NCBI RefSeq assembly: GCF_019923745.1
Contig: NZ_JAANOG010000003.1
Location: 1-64,000, forward strand
Length of the DNA stretch: 64,000 bases
Source: Aquirufa aurantiipilula
Lineage (GTDB): Bacteria > Bacteroidota > Bacteroidia > Cytophagales > Spirosomataceae
Direction of reading: 5' to 3'
This document shows, in pieces, positions 53,078-63,600 of this stretch. The first letter of the stretch is position 1. Each line of letters starts with the position of its first letter. A program made the translations under genes and the position numbers. The notes beneath the pieces are model-generated. The model was not told the DNA's origin and searched no databases. It saw only the letters and a list, made by a program, of their open reading frames with translations.

Positions 53078-53492
53078 CACCGAGATAAACACCTTTCTTT
53101 TGTAGGAATACTAAATCTTGTAAAGCCTCCCCAACGTGGGGGTATAAATGAAGGCTGGATAACTGATGCAAAGGCACCCAACAAACTTCTTGAGCTGTAG
53201 TTTCTCCCGCTTGTAAAATGGGAATCCCTGAAACAATTTTACCCTCAAATAGAATATGTAATACACTTTTTTTCTCTTCTTTATGGGGAACTTCTCCCAT
53301 CAAGAGCATATTGCCCACTTCTACTTCTACTGCTAATTCTTCTCGACATTCCCGACAAATGGTTTCTGGAAAAATTTCACCTGGGTCAGGATTTCCGCCT
53401 GGAAAATTATACACCATTCCTGAGCCAAATTGGTAACGCATTAATAATACATGATCATTTTCCATAATCACTATGGCCGGTCTACATCGCAT
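53052..53492 (-). CDS. Nudix hydrolase
   Basis: The Nudix box runs from GNPDPGE to RECREE (G-x5-E-x7-R-E-x-x-E-E), with LAV in place of the usual x-G-U, so the Gly near its end is Ala. 146 residues. Hydrolyses nucleoside diphosphate linked to another group; substrate unknown. Overlaps the end of the symporter gene by 26 bases. Confidence 0.88.
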   Translation of the reverse strand: MRCRPAIVIMENDHVLLMRYQFGSGMVYNFPGGNPDPGEIFPETICRECREELAVEVEVGNMLLMGEVPHKEEKKSVLHILFEGKIVSGIPILQAGETTAQEVCWVPLHQLSSLHLYPHVGEALQDLVFLQKKGVYLGAIQQPWVD

Positions 53493-53564
53493 ATATTTAA
53501 ATCAAATAGATAGGGTTTATCTCCTTAAATATAACCATTTTTTTCAAAGCTCCCGAAAGAATTT

Positions 53565-53572
53565 TACCTTTG
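53565..53572 (+). promoter_or_regulatory. Promoter -7 box of the nif3 gene
   Basis: TACCTTTG, an exact match, ending 18 nt before the ATG at 53591. No TTG at 19-20 nt. Confidence 0.5.
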
Positions 53573-53590
53573 GTACACTAAAAAAAGAAT

Positions 53591-54682
53591 ATGAAGCTTG
53601 CAGACGTTTGCCGCAGTATGGAACAATGGGCACCTTTGGCCTGGCAAGAATCCTATGACAATGCCGGATTGCTGGTCGGAGATCCTTCCATGGAAGTAAA
53701 AGGTGTTTTAATCAGCTTGGATTGCACGGAAGAGGTCGTCGACGAAGCCATTCTAAAAGGCTGCAATGTGATTATTTCCCACCACCCTATTGTGTTCAAA
53801 GGCCTCAAATCCTTAACAGGAAAAAATTATGTAGAAAGAACAGTCATCAAAGCCATTCAACATCAGGTGGCTTTATATGCTTCTCATACCAATTTAGACC
53901 ATGCCCCAAAAGGAGTTTCCTATCATTTAGCTCAAAATATAGGTTTGAAAGGAAAGGTGCTCTTGCCTGCAGAAAATGCGTTGAAACAGTTAACTTATTA
54001 TGTCCCTATACCAGATCAAGAGGTAGTTCGTGAAGCACTTCATGCCGCTGGAGCAGGTAATATCGGAGAATATTCAGCATGTAGTTTTGCTTCAGAGGGC
54101 ATTGGACGATTTACTCCTTCGGATGAAGCGAATCCAGTAATAGGCCAACAAGGTGAGGCTGAAGAGGTCCAGGAGGTGAAAGTAGATATGATATTCCCTA
54201 GTCATTTGGAATCTACCATACTGAGTACTTTAAAAAAAGTACATCCCTATGAAGAGGTAGCTTATATCATTCATTCCCTAAGTAACCGATGGGATGAAGT
54301 AGGGGCAGGCTTTATAGGTGAATTAGAGGAGGCTATGACCGGTGAAGATTTCATTCAATTTGTCAAGAAATCATTGGGACTTTCGGCTATCCGACATACA
54401 CCTATTTTACCAAAGAAAATCAAGAAAGTAGCGCTTTGCGGTGGGGCTGGTAGTTTTTTAATTCCTGAGGCCAAAAGACAGGGAGCGGATGCCTACTTAA
54501 CGGGTGATTTAAAATATCATGAGTTCTTTGATGGAGAAAATAACTGTATGCTTTGTGATATAGGGCATTATGAATCAGAAGTTATGATAAAGGATGCCAT
54601 CCATACTTATTTATCAAATATTTTTAGTAATTTTGCCGTTCTGAAAAGCGAGACCTTGACCAATCCGGTCAGGTATGCATAA
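53591..54682 (+). CDS. Nif3-like dinuclear metal-centre protein
   Basis: Conserved hexameric metal protein of the Nif3/YbgI/DUF34 family. Metal ligands: ISHHPIVFKG near 60, SHTNLDHA near 100, and at the C-terminus GDLKYHEF and DIGHYESE. At 363 residues it carries the inserted PII-like domain (about 130-240) of the longer members. Its exact reaction is not established; some members are annotated as GTP cyclohydrolase I type 2, without firm proof. It precedes the zinc-ribbon protein, a pair conserved in many bacteria. Confidence 0.92.
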   Translation: MKLADVCRSMEQWAPLAWQESYDNAGLLVGDPSMEVKGVLISLDCTEEVVDEAILKGCNVIISHHPIVFKGLKSLTGKNYVERTVIKAIQHQVALYASHTNLDHAPKGVSYHLAQNIGLKGKVLLPAENALKQLTYYVPIPDQEVVREALHAAGAGNIGEYSACSFASEGIGRFTPSDEANPVIGQQGEAEEVQEVKVDMIFPSHLESTILSTLKKVHPYEEVAYIIHSLSNRWDEVGAGFIGELEEAMTGEDFIQFVKKSLGLSAIRHTPILPKKIKKVALCGGAGSFLIPEAKRQGADAYLTGDLKYHEFFDGENNCMLCDIGHYESEVMIKDAIHTYLSNIFSNFAVLKSETLTNPVRYA

Positions 54683-54722
54683 GAATAAAGAGAGTTAGAC
54701 ACTTTCAAACGTAACAATAATA

Positions 54723-55535
54723 ATGGCTACAGCTACCGAAACTACGATTGCCCAAAAGTTAGAAGCATTATTAAAGCTTCAGACCATTGATTCAGCCTTA
54801 GATAATATCAAGAAAGTTAGAGGTGATTTACCCGAAGAAGTACGTGATTTAGAGGATGAGATCATGGGTTTAGAGACTCGTTTGTCTAAATTCCAACAAG
54901 AAATCGCGTCTTTTGAAGAGCAAATTTCTAACTACAAAAATTCTAAAAAGGATTCTGACAAGTTAATTGTGAAGTACAAAGAGCAACAAATGAACGTGCG
55001 TAATAACCGTGAATTTGAAGCTATTTCGAAAGAAATTGAACTTCAAGGATTAGAAATGGAGATCGCTGACAAGCGTATCAAAGAAATTGATTTCAAAGTA
55101 TTGAACAAAAATGATGAAATCGCTTCTGTAGAATCTACTTTGTTTGAACGCAAAAAAGATTTAGAACAAAAGCAAAAGGAATTAGAGGTTATCATCAACG
55201 AAAGTGAAGAAGATGAGCAAAAAGCGATGAAAGATCGCGAAAAGGCCTTGAAACTTGTTGACCCTCGTTTGTTTAAGTCCTATGAGAAATTACGTGACAA
55301 TGCCCGTAACGGATTAGCCGTAGTGATGGTGAAGCGTGGTGCTTGTGGTGGATGTTTTAGTTCAGTACCTCCACAAAGACAAACAGACATCAAAGACAAA
55401 AAGAAAATCATTGTGTGTGAGCACTGTGGTCGTGTTTTTGCCGGTGTGGAAGACGTTATTCCTCCTCCAGAGAAAGAAAAGAAAAGCCGTAGCAAGGCAG
55501 CGGTTGCCGCTCCTGCTGCTCCAGCTGCTGAATAA
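54723..55535 (+). CDS. Coiled-coil zinc-ribbon protein (CT398/DUF164-like)
   Basis: Long antiparallel coiled coil (about 15-180) followed by a C4 zinc ribbon: Cys pair in GACGGCF and CEHCGRVF near 208 and 230. The last 30 residues are Ala/Pro/Lys-rich. Family zf-RING_7/DUF164; genetic link to Nif3 is common. Function unknown. Ends at a strong terminator. Confidence 0.9.
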   Translation: MATATETTIAQKLEALLKLQTIDSALDNIKKVRGDLPEEVRDLEDEIMGLETRLSKFQQEIASFEEQISNYKNSKKDSDKLIVKYKEQQMNVRNNREFEAISKEIELQGLEMEIADKRIKEIDFKVLNKNDEIASVESTLFERKKDLEQKQKELEVIINESEEDEQKAMKDREKALKLVDPRLFKSYEKLRDNARNGLAVVMVKRGACGGCFSSVPPQRQTDIKDKKKIIVCEHCGRVFAGVEDVIPPPEKEKKSRSKAAVAAPAAPAAE

Positions 55536-55536
55536 T

Positions 55537-55571
55537 AAAAAAGTCTCCCGAAAATTTCGGGAGACTTTTTT
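55537..55571. terminator. Bidirectional terminator
   Basis: AAAAAAGTCTCCCGAAA against TTTCGGGAGACTTTTTT, a 17 bp stem with an AT loop, between the zinc-ribbon gene and accD, which are convergent. Confidence 0.88.
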
Positions 55572-55590
55572 TATGATGATTGATTTGGGA

Positions 55591-56436
55591 TTATTTCTGC
55601 AACATACCCAACAACGAAGTCAATTTATCTTTTAGGTCTTTACGATCTACAATGAAATCCAAAAATCCATGCTCCAATACGAAGTCGGCACTTTGGAATC
55701 CTTTTGGTAAATCTTTACCTATTGTTTCACGGATAACGCGTGGACCTGCAAAGCCAATTAAAGCTCCTGGTTCAGCAATGTTAAAATCTCCTAACATGGC
55801 AAAAGAAGCTGTCACACCACCCGTGGTAGGATCTGTCAATAAAGAAATGTAAGGAATCTTCGCTTCATCCAATAAGGCCAAACGCGCTGATGTCTTGGCC
55901 ATTTGCATCAAAGAAAAACCTGCTTCCATCATACGAGCTCCTCCTGAACGAGAAATCATCAAGAATGGCTGCTTGTGCTCTAAGGAATAATCAATCGCTC
56001 GGGCGATTTTCTCACCTACAACAGAACCCATGGAACCTCCGATAAAACTGAAATCCATAGCTGCTATCGTGATAGGTAAGCCATTCATTTCGCCATAAGC
56101 CGAACGAACCGCATCTTTCAATCCAGTCTTTAATTCAGTTGCTTTAACGCGATCTGGATAATTCTTCGTATCCACAAAGTTCAAGGGATCGCCTGAACTC
56201 ATTAGTGCATCTAATTCGGTATATCGAGTTTGATCAAATAGCAATTCAAAATAATCTTGAGAACCTATTTTCTCATGGTAATTGCAACTGGAACAAGTGT
56301 AAGCAAATAAACGATGTTCTCTTGTATGGATGGCCTTCTTGCAAGAAGGGCATTGATACCATAAACCATCTGGAGCTTCTCTTTTGAATTCGGTAGGAGT
56401 TTGAATTCCCTTATCTTTTCTGGTAAACCAAGACAT
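55591..56436 (-). CDS. accD: Acetyl-CoA carboxylase carboxyltransferase subunit beta
   Basis: Transfers carboxyl from biotin to acetyl-CoA with AccA. Zinc ribbon [12 protein letters not shown] and CSSCNYHEK at 29-55, then the crotonase-like domain with [15 protein letters not shown] and [11 protein letters not shown]. Length 281. Unlike accB and accC (18-20 kb), it stands alone. Confidence 0.97.
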   Translation of the reverse strand: MSWFTRKDKGIQTPTEFKREAPDGLWYQCPSCKKAIHTREHRLFAYTCSSCNYHEKIGSQDYFELLFDQTRYTELDALMSSGDPLNFVDTKNYPDRVKATELKTGLKDAVRSAYGEMNGLPITIAAMDFSFIGGSMGSVVGEKIARAIDYSLEHKQPFLMISRSGGARMMEAGFSLMQMAKTSARLALLDEAKIPYISLLTDPTTGGVTASFAMLGDFNIAEPGALIGFAGPRVIRETIGKDLPKGFQSADFVLEHGFLDFIVDRKDLKDKLTSLLGMLQK

Positions 56437-56510
56437 ATTTTCTTTTTTCTAAAGGACTGCAAAGATAATTAAAAAGAGATGGCATGGAAAACTAATTCCC
56501 TATTTGATAC

Positions 56511-59138
56511 TTATTTCAGTAAAAATACTCGTTTGACAAATTGCTGTTTACTTGTTTTGACCACACAAAAATAAGTTCCTGTTGGCCAATTTCCCGCCTG
56601 TATTTCAGTGTCTAACTGAGATCCACCTACGGTCACTTGCTCTTGATAGACCACTCTTCCTTGCAAATCAATTACATTCAGCTCCACGATTTGACCCATT
56701 TGCTCCAAAGGCAATTGAACTCGAAATAAACCTTGACTAGGGTTAGGGCGGATGAGTAAGCCAGTATTTTCAGTTCCGTTTTCTACTGCCAAAACTAATT
56801 TAGGCGGAGTCACTGCTTGAGCTCCTTGAATATTTAAATTATCAATGGCCCAGCCCCAGCCATAAGCACCTACGTCGGAATGTAGTCGGAAACGAATCAA
56901 TACCTTATCACCTGGGTTAAATTTACCTGAACCTAGAATATCAATTTCTCTTTTTTGGTATAAGGCAGCAGAACCTTTCAAAATGGAATTTCCGTTTTTA
57001 TCCACGTTGGTTCCTGACCACCCTTTTTGCCATTCAGAATAATCATTGGAATCCCATCCATCTCTTAAATTATTCCAGGTCAAACCTCCATCTTTGGAAC
57101 CTTGCACAATGACATAGTCATAAAATGAGCGATTAACCGATCCGTCAGCATTTAAAAACGAGGTACCCGTTGTTTCTGCCGTTTCCACCAATACCACTTC
57201 ATCAAAAAAGATTCTTGCAGTATCTGCTCGCACGATGATAGGCTTCAATAAAATAGCATCATAGTTCGTATACTTATCTGAACCACCTGAATTATCATAC
57301 GATTCTTCCGAGCCATTCGCATAAGGATGGTCGGTATTTAAGCCTAAAGAAGTAAAGTTAGCCGGTTGATTGATGCCAAATCCTTTCAAATAGAAATCGG
57401 CGCTGGGCTTACTTTCAAAATCCGTTTTGTAATTAGTCACGGCATCCATGGCAGTTAAGACGACAAACTCATAATTTCCTGAACTCGGGAAATACACATA
57501 ATTCGCCACTTTGGCTTTGTCTTTAACCACGATGCGATACTTAATAATATCACCTGCTTTGATCTGGCCCGCCGCAAAGTTAAATGCTCCAGTATAACTA
57601 AATGCATCAGTTTTTGAATGGGTAAACCCTGATTTTACCAGCGCTCCTGAACCGATACTGTATTCCATATAAACCGTATCTATACCAATATTATCGTTCG
57701 CCAATAAGGTAGGTAAGGTAATTTTGGTTTGATTAGAAAAAACATATTTGAGAGGATTTGAATAAATCGCTACGGGTTTAACGGTATCCTGTCCAATCGT
57801 GAACTTATAAAAACTGGAAGTAGTGGTACCTGAAATTATAGGTGCTTGTGCTGGCGTTGTGAATTTTTTCCCACTGGCTTCTTCAGCTACCCAATAATAG
57901 GCAATTGATCTTAATTTAGTGTCTTTAGGTAAAGTATAGGAATAGGTAGTTCCCGATAAAGTTAAAGGTCGAGAAGTGACATTTTCAATTTTCCCATCCG
58001 TAGAAAGCATCAATTTCAATGAATTATCTTTCACCAGAGTATCAGAATATACTTTAACGCTAAACACATAATCCTTAGTTACATCCTCCGAATCTGTAAA
58101 TAAATCAACAGTAGGAATTACACTAGAAGAATACCATCCAAAATCATTGAAAGCTGCGGGTACAATTGTCCCCAATTCTCGAGTAATTTCTCCTTTGGCT
58201 ATGCTAGGTGTCATTAAAGCGTTAGGGTCCTTAGGACGGTATTTGGAGGCATCTACGTGGTAGATGGATGAGCCTTGTGTATAGGTAGTAGGTGCGTATA
58301 ATTTTGCTTTTTCTTTATTGTTAGCGGCTAGCAACTTTGCCGTACTTAAAAATAAATTTCCTGAAGTCAATTGCGCTTTAAGTTCTGGTGAATCATTTTT
58401 AAACGACAAGGTATCGGTCAAACTTGTACCAGCACCATTCACCATAAACTGATCAAATATCCCGGGATAGATGTAGTAAGCTGTAGAATTATCTACTGAC
58501 ACTTGCCCAATAAATCCAAGTCCATGCCCAAACTCATGCAGAACGACTGAGTATAAATCGATTTGATTGATGGTAGGTACTCCATCCAAACCTTTGTACC
58601 AGTTAGCATAATCTGCATTAAAATTAGCTACGATGTCATAATCAGTCCCATTCAAGTTTTTATGGGCCATTTTTTCAGCCAAGGCAATGGGATAATAAGT
58701 ATTTACTTTGGCGGCACCAGGGAAATTACGGACATTGGCTGTAGCACCTGCACTTCCTAATACATTGGAAGCTAAGGTTCTCCAGCGACAAAGTATCTTG
58801 ACTTCGACATCTGAATTTAAAACAGCAGCCCATGATTCGGCAGCTTTTTCGAAAATTGCCCTCACTTCTGTTGGAGGTGGAGATTCAAAGCTTAATGTGA
58901 ATTTAGCCGCACTGGCAGAAGTTCTGTTTTGCGTACTTTTGCTCTCTATATTCTTTTGTCTTACCCAATCCTGCATCTCTTGGGTATAACCTTCCGGAAG
59001 CTCACGCTTTATTTTGGTAAACTCAGGCGTGTATTCCTCAATCATCTTTCCTGGAATCATGTCCATTTTATGATTTTGAGAATAACTCAAATGCCAGCTT
59101 GCCAGTACTCCTAGTAGGATGTATACAATTTTCTTCAT
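56511..59138 (-). CDS. Secreted zinc metalloprotease with T9SS C-terminal sorting domain
   Basis: 875 residues: signal peptide (to about SYSQ), a propeptide-like segment to about 75, a metalloprotease domain with HEFGHGLGF at 201-209, then a large beta-rich middle part with several PKD- or CBM-like domains, and a C-terminal T9SS type A sorting domain (about 785-875, with LLIRPNPSQGLF and PTGTYFCVVKTSKQQFVKRVFLLK split here by the domain edge). The zinc motif HExxH is clear. Gly211 occupies the place where metzincins have a third His, so the third ligand must come from elsewhere; a Met-turn-like ALMTPS near 293 is seen. Secreted through type IX secretion and probably cleaved at the cell surface. 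Confidence 0.82.
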   Translation of the reverse strand: MKKIVYILLGVLASWHLSYSQNHKMDMIPGKMIEEYTPEFTKIKRELPEGYTQEMQDWVRQKNIESKSTQNRTSASAAKFTLSFESPPPTEVRAIFEKAAESWAAVLNSDVEVKILCRWRTLASNVLGSAGATANVRNFPGAAKVNTYYPIALAEKMAHKNLNGTDYDIVANFNADYANWYKGLDGVPTINQIDLYSVVLHEFGHGLGFIGQVSVDNSTAYYIYPGIFDQFMVNGAGTSLTDTLSFKNDSPELKAQLTSGNLFLSTAKLLAANNKEKAKLYAPTTYTQGSSIYHVDASKYRPKDPNALMTPSIAKGEITRELGTIVPAAFNDFGWYSSSVIPTVDLFTDSEDVTKDYVFSVKVYSDTLVKDNSLKLMLSTDGKIENVTSRPLTLSGTTYSYTLPKDTKLRSIAYYWVAEEASGKKFTTPAQAPIISGTTTSSFYKFTIGQDTVKPVAIYSNPLKYVFSNQTKITLPTLLANDNIGIDTVYMEYSIGSGALVKSGFTHSKTDAFSYTGAFNFAAGQIKAGDIIKYRIVVKDKAKVANYVYFPSSGNYEFVVLTAMDAVTNYKTDFESKPSADFYLKGFGINQPANFTSLGLNTDHPYANGSEESYDNSGGSDKYTNYDAILLKPIIVRADTARIFFDEVVLVETAETTGTSFLNADGSVNRSFYDYVIVQGSKDGGLTWNNLRDGWDSNDYSEWQKGWSGTNVDKNGNSILKGSAALYQKREIDILGSGKFNPGDKVLIRFRLHSDVGAYGWGWAIDNLNIQGAQAVTPPKLVLAVENGTENTGLLIRPNPSQGLFRVQLPLEQMGQIVELNVIDLQGRVVYQEQVTVGGSQLDTEIQAGNWPTGTYFCVVKTSKQQFVKRVFLLK

Positions 59139-59186
59139 AAGTGGTAATTATCCATAAATATAAAGATGTTCTGTTAATATATAAAT

Positions 59187-59216
59187 CAAAAAAGTCCCTT
59201 CGAGAGGGACTTTTTC
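59187..59216 (-). terminator. Terminator after susD
   Basis: Stem AAAGTCCCT, TCGAG, AGGGACTTT flanked by A and T runs, between susD and the protease gene. Confidence 0.83.
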
Positions 59217-59239
59217 GATTAACACAACAAATACGTCGA

Positions 59240-60664
59240 TTAATAATTCGGATTTTGTTGAATATTAGAGTTAACGCGCAATTCATTACTTGGTAATGGC
59301 AATTGCAAGCGATAATCCGTTGCAGCTAAAGACAAGAAACGAGCAGGAGTACCTGTTCCGTCCGCTTTATCTCCACGAGATGAGCGAGAAATTCCAGCTC
59401 CTTTACGTTTCAAATCAAACAAACGATGTCCTTCAAATGCAAATTCTAAACGACGCTCTAAGTCGATGGCTGTTTTTAATGCATTTCCTGTTTCTGAAAA
59501 ATTACCAGCGTCAAAATCAGTATAACGGTTTTTACGAAGGTTATTTAAGGCTGTAAGAGCCTCTGCATTTTTACCTAAATTGGCCAAAGATTCTGCCAAG
59601 TTTAACCAAACTTCAGCCACACGAATCACTTTGGAATCTGTTACATTGGCATTACCTGTAGCTCTACCAAACCATTTTGCAATGGAATTATATGGCTGAC
59701 CATTGAAGGTAGTCAAACGCACCGAAGCCGCTGTTCTCACGTCATTAGCTTTGAAAGATTGTAAAAATAAATGATCCACTACGTATTCATTACGAACACC
59801 TGAAGCAGAACTTTGACTATATTCTACACCTGGAGTAATACGGTCTTTATCTACAATTTGCAATTTCAACAAAACACCTGTATTCACAGCATCTGTCCAA
59901 ATTCTAGCGAAATCAGCCAAACCACCTGGGTTAGAACTTAATGCCAATGAACGAGTAGCTGCATCAGCTGATTCTTGCCATTTACCTTCGTATAAATAAA
60001 CACGGGATAAAAGAGCTGCAACAGCGGCTTTATTGAAACGATAGATACCATTAGCGGTACCAATAGTTGCCTCTGCTGCTTTTAAGTCAGTTTCAATTTT
60101 GCTGAAATTGGTTTTCACTGATTCACGACTAGGCTTTAAAGTAGCGTCGGTAGACGTTACATATGGTACACCTAAGTCGGTATCTGATGCCTGCGTATAG
60201 GCTTTTCCATACAAACGTACCAAATCAAAATGAGCCATAGCACGGAAAGCCAAAGCTTCTGCTTTGTAATTTTCTTTCGCTGCTCCTGCTGGTAAACGGT
60301 CTATGTTTTCCAAAATGGCATTAGCACGACGAATACCTGTATAGGCTGTTGCAAACAATCCCCAAGTTCCATCAGCCGTATAACGCCATTCGTGGAAGGA
60401 AAGGTTGGATAAACGACCTGTACGTGCTACTAATACGTTATCCGACAAAATATCGGGTAAGCTTATCATGGAACCTCCATAGTAGGAACCTCCCAAAGCT
60501 GATCCATACATACCTCTGACTGCATTAGCAAAATCAGAATCTGATTCAAACGCTTGTGCGATGGTCGCTGAGTTATAAGGTCCCAGTTCCAATCCTTTTT
60601 CACAAGAGCCTAGTCCCACTAGGCAAACACTGCATATCGCTAGAATGAATTTTTTCATTTTCAT
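59240..60664 (-). CDS. susD: SusD/RagB-type outer membrane lipoprotein
   Basis: Surface lipoprotein that forms the lid of a SusC transporter and captures the ligand. Lipobox GLGSC with Cys21, a TPR-rich helical fold, and the family segment with ALAFRAMAHFDLVRLYG and FEGHRLFDLKRKG near the end. 474 residues. Start at 60664 or 60658 (MKMKKF). Directly downstream of susC (11 nt); cotranscribed. Confidence 0.92.
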   Translation of the reverse strand: MKMKKFILAICSVCLVGLGSCEKGLELGPYNSATIAQAFESDSDFANAVRGMYGSALGGSYYGGSMISLPDILSDNVLVARTGRLSNLSFHEWRYTADGTWGLFATAYTGIRRANAILENIDRLPAGAAKENYKAEALAFRAMAHFDLVRLYGKAYTQASDTDLGVPYVTSTDATLKPSRESVKTNFSKIETDLKAAEATIGTANGIYRFNKAAVAALLSRVYLYEGKWQESADAATRSLALSSNPGGLADFARIWTDAVNTGVLLKLQIVDKDRITPGVEYSQSSASGVRNEYVVDHLFLQSFKANDVRTAASVRLTTFNGQPYNSIAKWFGRATGNANVTDSKVIRVAEVWLNLAESLANLGKNAEALTALNNLRKNRYTDFDAGNFSETGNALKTAIDLERRLEFAFEGHRLFDLKRKGAGISRSSRGDKADGTGTPARFLSLAATDYRLQLPLPSNELRVNSNIQQNPNY

Positions 60665-60675
60665 GTCTCTACTAA

Positions 60676-63600
60676 TTAAAATGTGATATCTAAACCTACA
60701 TTGACTGTTCTAGATTGCGGATATGAATAAGCCGCATACAATCCCTGAACAGTACCACCTATACTTTCTGCCTGGCCAAATCCAACTTCTGGATCTCCTT
60801 TAAACTCTGGAGTCCAATAGAACCAGTTTTGCGCTTGTGCATACACACGTACCGACTGCATCTTGGCTTTCTTTACCCAGTTGCTAGGCAAATTATATGC
60901 TAAGGTTACGTTGCGTAAACGGATGTAATCTCCTTTTTGTAAGAAGCGATCAGAAGCAAAGGATTGATATAATTGACGTGGGTCAGGTAATACATTTACA
61001 TCACCTGCTTTTTTCCAATAATTCAATGCATCTACTGCTTGATTTTGATATACATTCTCTCCATCAGATGTTAAATCTTGCCATCTGTAGTTCAAAATGT
61101 AATGACCTCCTTGATAAACCGCATCAGCAGATAAAGTCACTCCTTTGTAATTTACAGTAGTTCCTAAACCTCCGAAATACTTGATTTGACGAGATTTGCC
61201 ACTTAAAATTACGGCATCTCCTGCGCTCCAAGTTTCTGTATTTGAGCCATTTTTATCTAAATAAATAGGCTTACCAGTTTCTTTGTTTACACCTACATAA
61301 CGGTTTAAATAATACACGTCAATAGGCTCACCAATTTTCAACTTAGAAACTCCACCTGAACGGTTTAGGTTATCTTCTGTTAACTCCACCACCTTGTTAT
61401 TGTTGTTGGTAAAGTTGGCTGAGATATCCCAGTACAAATCTTTAGTTTGGATAACCTTGTAATTTAATGTTATCTCAAAACCGTTATTTTCTACTGCTCC
61501 TACGTTTTCTGTACGACTAGAAAAACCAGTTGTAGAAGAAACAGGACGATCAAACAATAAGTTAGACGTTTTCTTTTGGTAGTAATCCACCGAACCTGTT
61601 AACTTGTTATTCAACAAAGCAAAGTCTAGTCCCACGTTAGCTGATGCCGACTTTTCCCAAGTTAAACTAGAGTTAGGCAATTGAGAAGGGAAAGTAGCCG
61701 AAGTAGTACCATAACTAGAGTAACGGTACAAGCCTAGTGAAGTATAGTTACCAATACGGTCGTTACCTGAAGTACCATAACTAGCACGTAACTTCAACTG
61801 ATTAACGAAAGTTAAGTCTTCCATGAAAGCTTCTTTGCTGATTTCCCAACCCGCACTCACAGAACCGAACAAACCATAACGGTTATCTACTCCAAAACGA
61901 GAAGAACCATCACGGCGAATAGACGCATCTAAGAAATAACGTTGGTTAAAATCATATCCAACACGACCGAACAAAGAGAATAATGACCAATCTGTTTTAG
62001 CTGAAGTAGCTGAAACTGGAGTTGAGGCATTGTCTTGAGTATTTACTTTTCCATTCGGGAAACCTTTGGTTCCAAAAGAGAAAGAACGGTAATTGTCATT
62101 GGTATATTCCACACCGACTAAAGCACGGATGTTGTGCTTATCGGCAATGGTGTTATTGTAATTAATGGTATTTGAAAACACATAATTGAAAGATTGGTAT
62201 CCATTATCTGTTTTAGAACCACGAGCTGCTGGGTCACCCACATATTGATCTAAGATGGAGTTTGGCTTGATGTAAGACTCACGGTAATAATCTACCCAAG
62301 TAACACCTGCCTGAGATCTAAACTCAAAGTTTTTCACTGGAGTTAAAGAAACATAAGCACTAGAAATACCCGTATTGGTTGTTAGCATCTCAGGGTTATT
62401 TTCCAAAGCCTCAGAAATTGGGAATCCTTGGTGAGTCAAGTTAAATGTACCATCAGCTAAACGCTCTGGCTCGTAAGGGTTGTAGGCATAGATAGCAAAA
62501 GCTGGATTCTGTGCATTGTAACGATCACGAACCTCATTGGTTTTAATGTTGGAGAAATTCACGTTCGTTCCAATTTTAGCCCAATTGTTTGGTTTAAACT
62601 CCACATTAACACGACCTTGTTTTCTCCATAAATCCGATGCTAATTTGAAGATACCTTCGTTTATCTGATTTTCTAAAGATAAGTTGTACGTAAAAGTATC
62701 ACTTGCACCACTGACCCCTAAACGAGTAACTTGGTTCATACCGCGACGTAATAAAGTATTGAACCAATCTGTTTTTTTAGAATCCAAGGTAGCCCATACT
62801 TTATCCAATTCGGATTGTGTTGCACTAGCTGGACTCGTAATTCCAGCAGCATCTACGTATTCATTGGCATAATCCAAATCTCTTTCATATTCCAATTTTT
62901 GACGCATATTCATCATTTGGAAATTATCAGGAGTTTTTTCATTAAGACCATATGAAGTTGACAAAGTCACCTTAGCATTACCTTTTTTACCTTTTTTAGT
63001 AGTTACTAAAATAACACCATTCGCTCCACGAGAACCGTAAATAGCCGCAGAAGACGCATCCTTTAAAATGGATATATCTTCGATGTCATTAGGATTCAAT
63101 GAACTTAATACGTTCACACTTCCGATGGCACCTTCACTGTTGGCAGTGGGTACACCATCGATAACTACCAATGGTTGAGCACCCGCAGTTAGAGTTCCCT
63201 CTCCACGGATACGGATAAATGCAGGAGCACCCGGACGACCATTTTGAGCAGTTACTTGAACACCGGCGGCCTTACCTTGTAATAAGTTTTCAAAACTAGT
63301 TACCGGTTTGTTTTCCAATGCTTTGGAAGACACATTGACCTGAGCACCTGTTAAATTTTGCTTTTTTGCGGTACCATAACCGATAACAACTACTTCGTCT
63401 AAGCTAGATGATTCTGGCACTAAAGACACATTGATAACTGATTTATTTCCTACAGCTACTTCTTGCTTGGCAAAACCAACAAAACTAAAGGACAAAACAG
63501 CATTCTTTCCTGGAACGGAAAGACGGTAACTACCATCGCTGCCGGTAGTGATACCTCGTGAGCTTCCTTTAATGGCAACACTCACACCTGGAAGGCCTGA

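Noticed and set aside
53473-53658. Reading frame covering the nif3 promoter
   Set aside because: It starts inside the Nudix gene on the other strand, runs over the -7 box and into nif3 in another frame.
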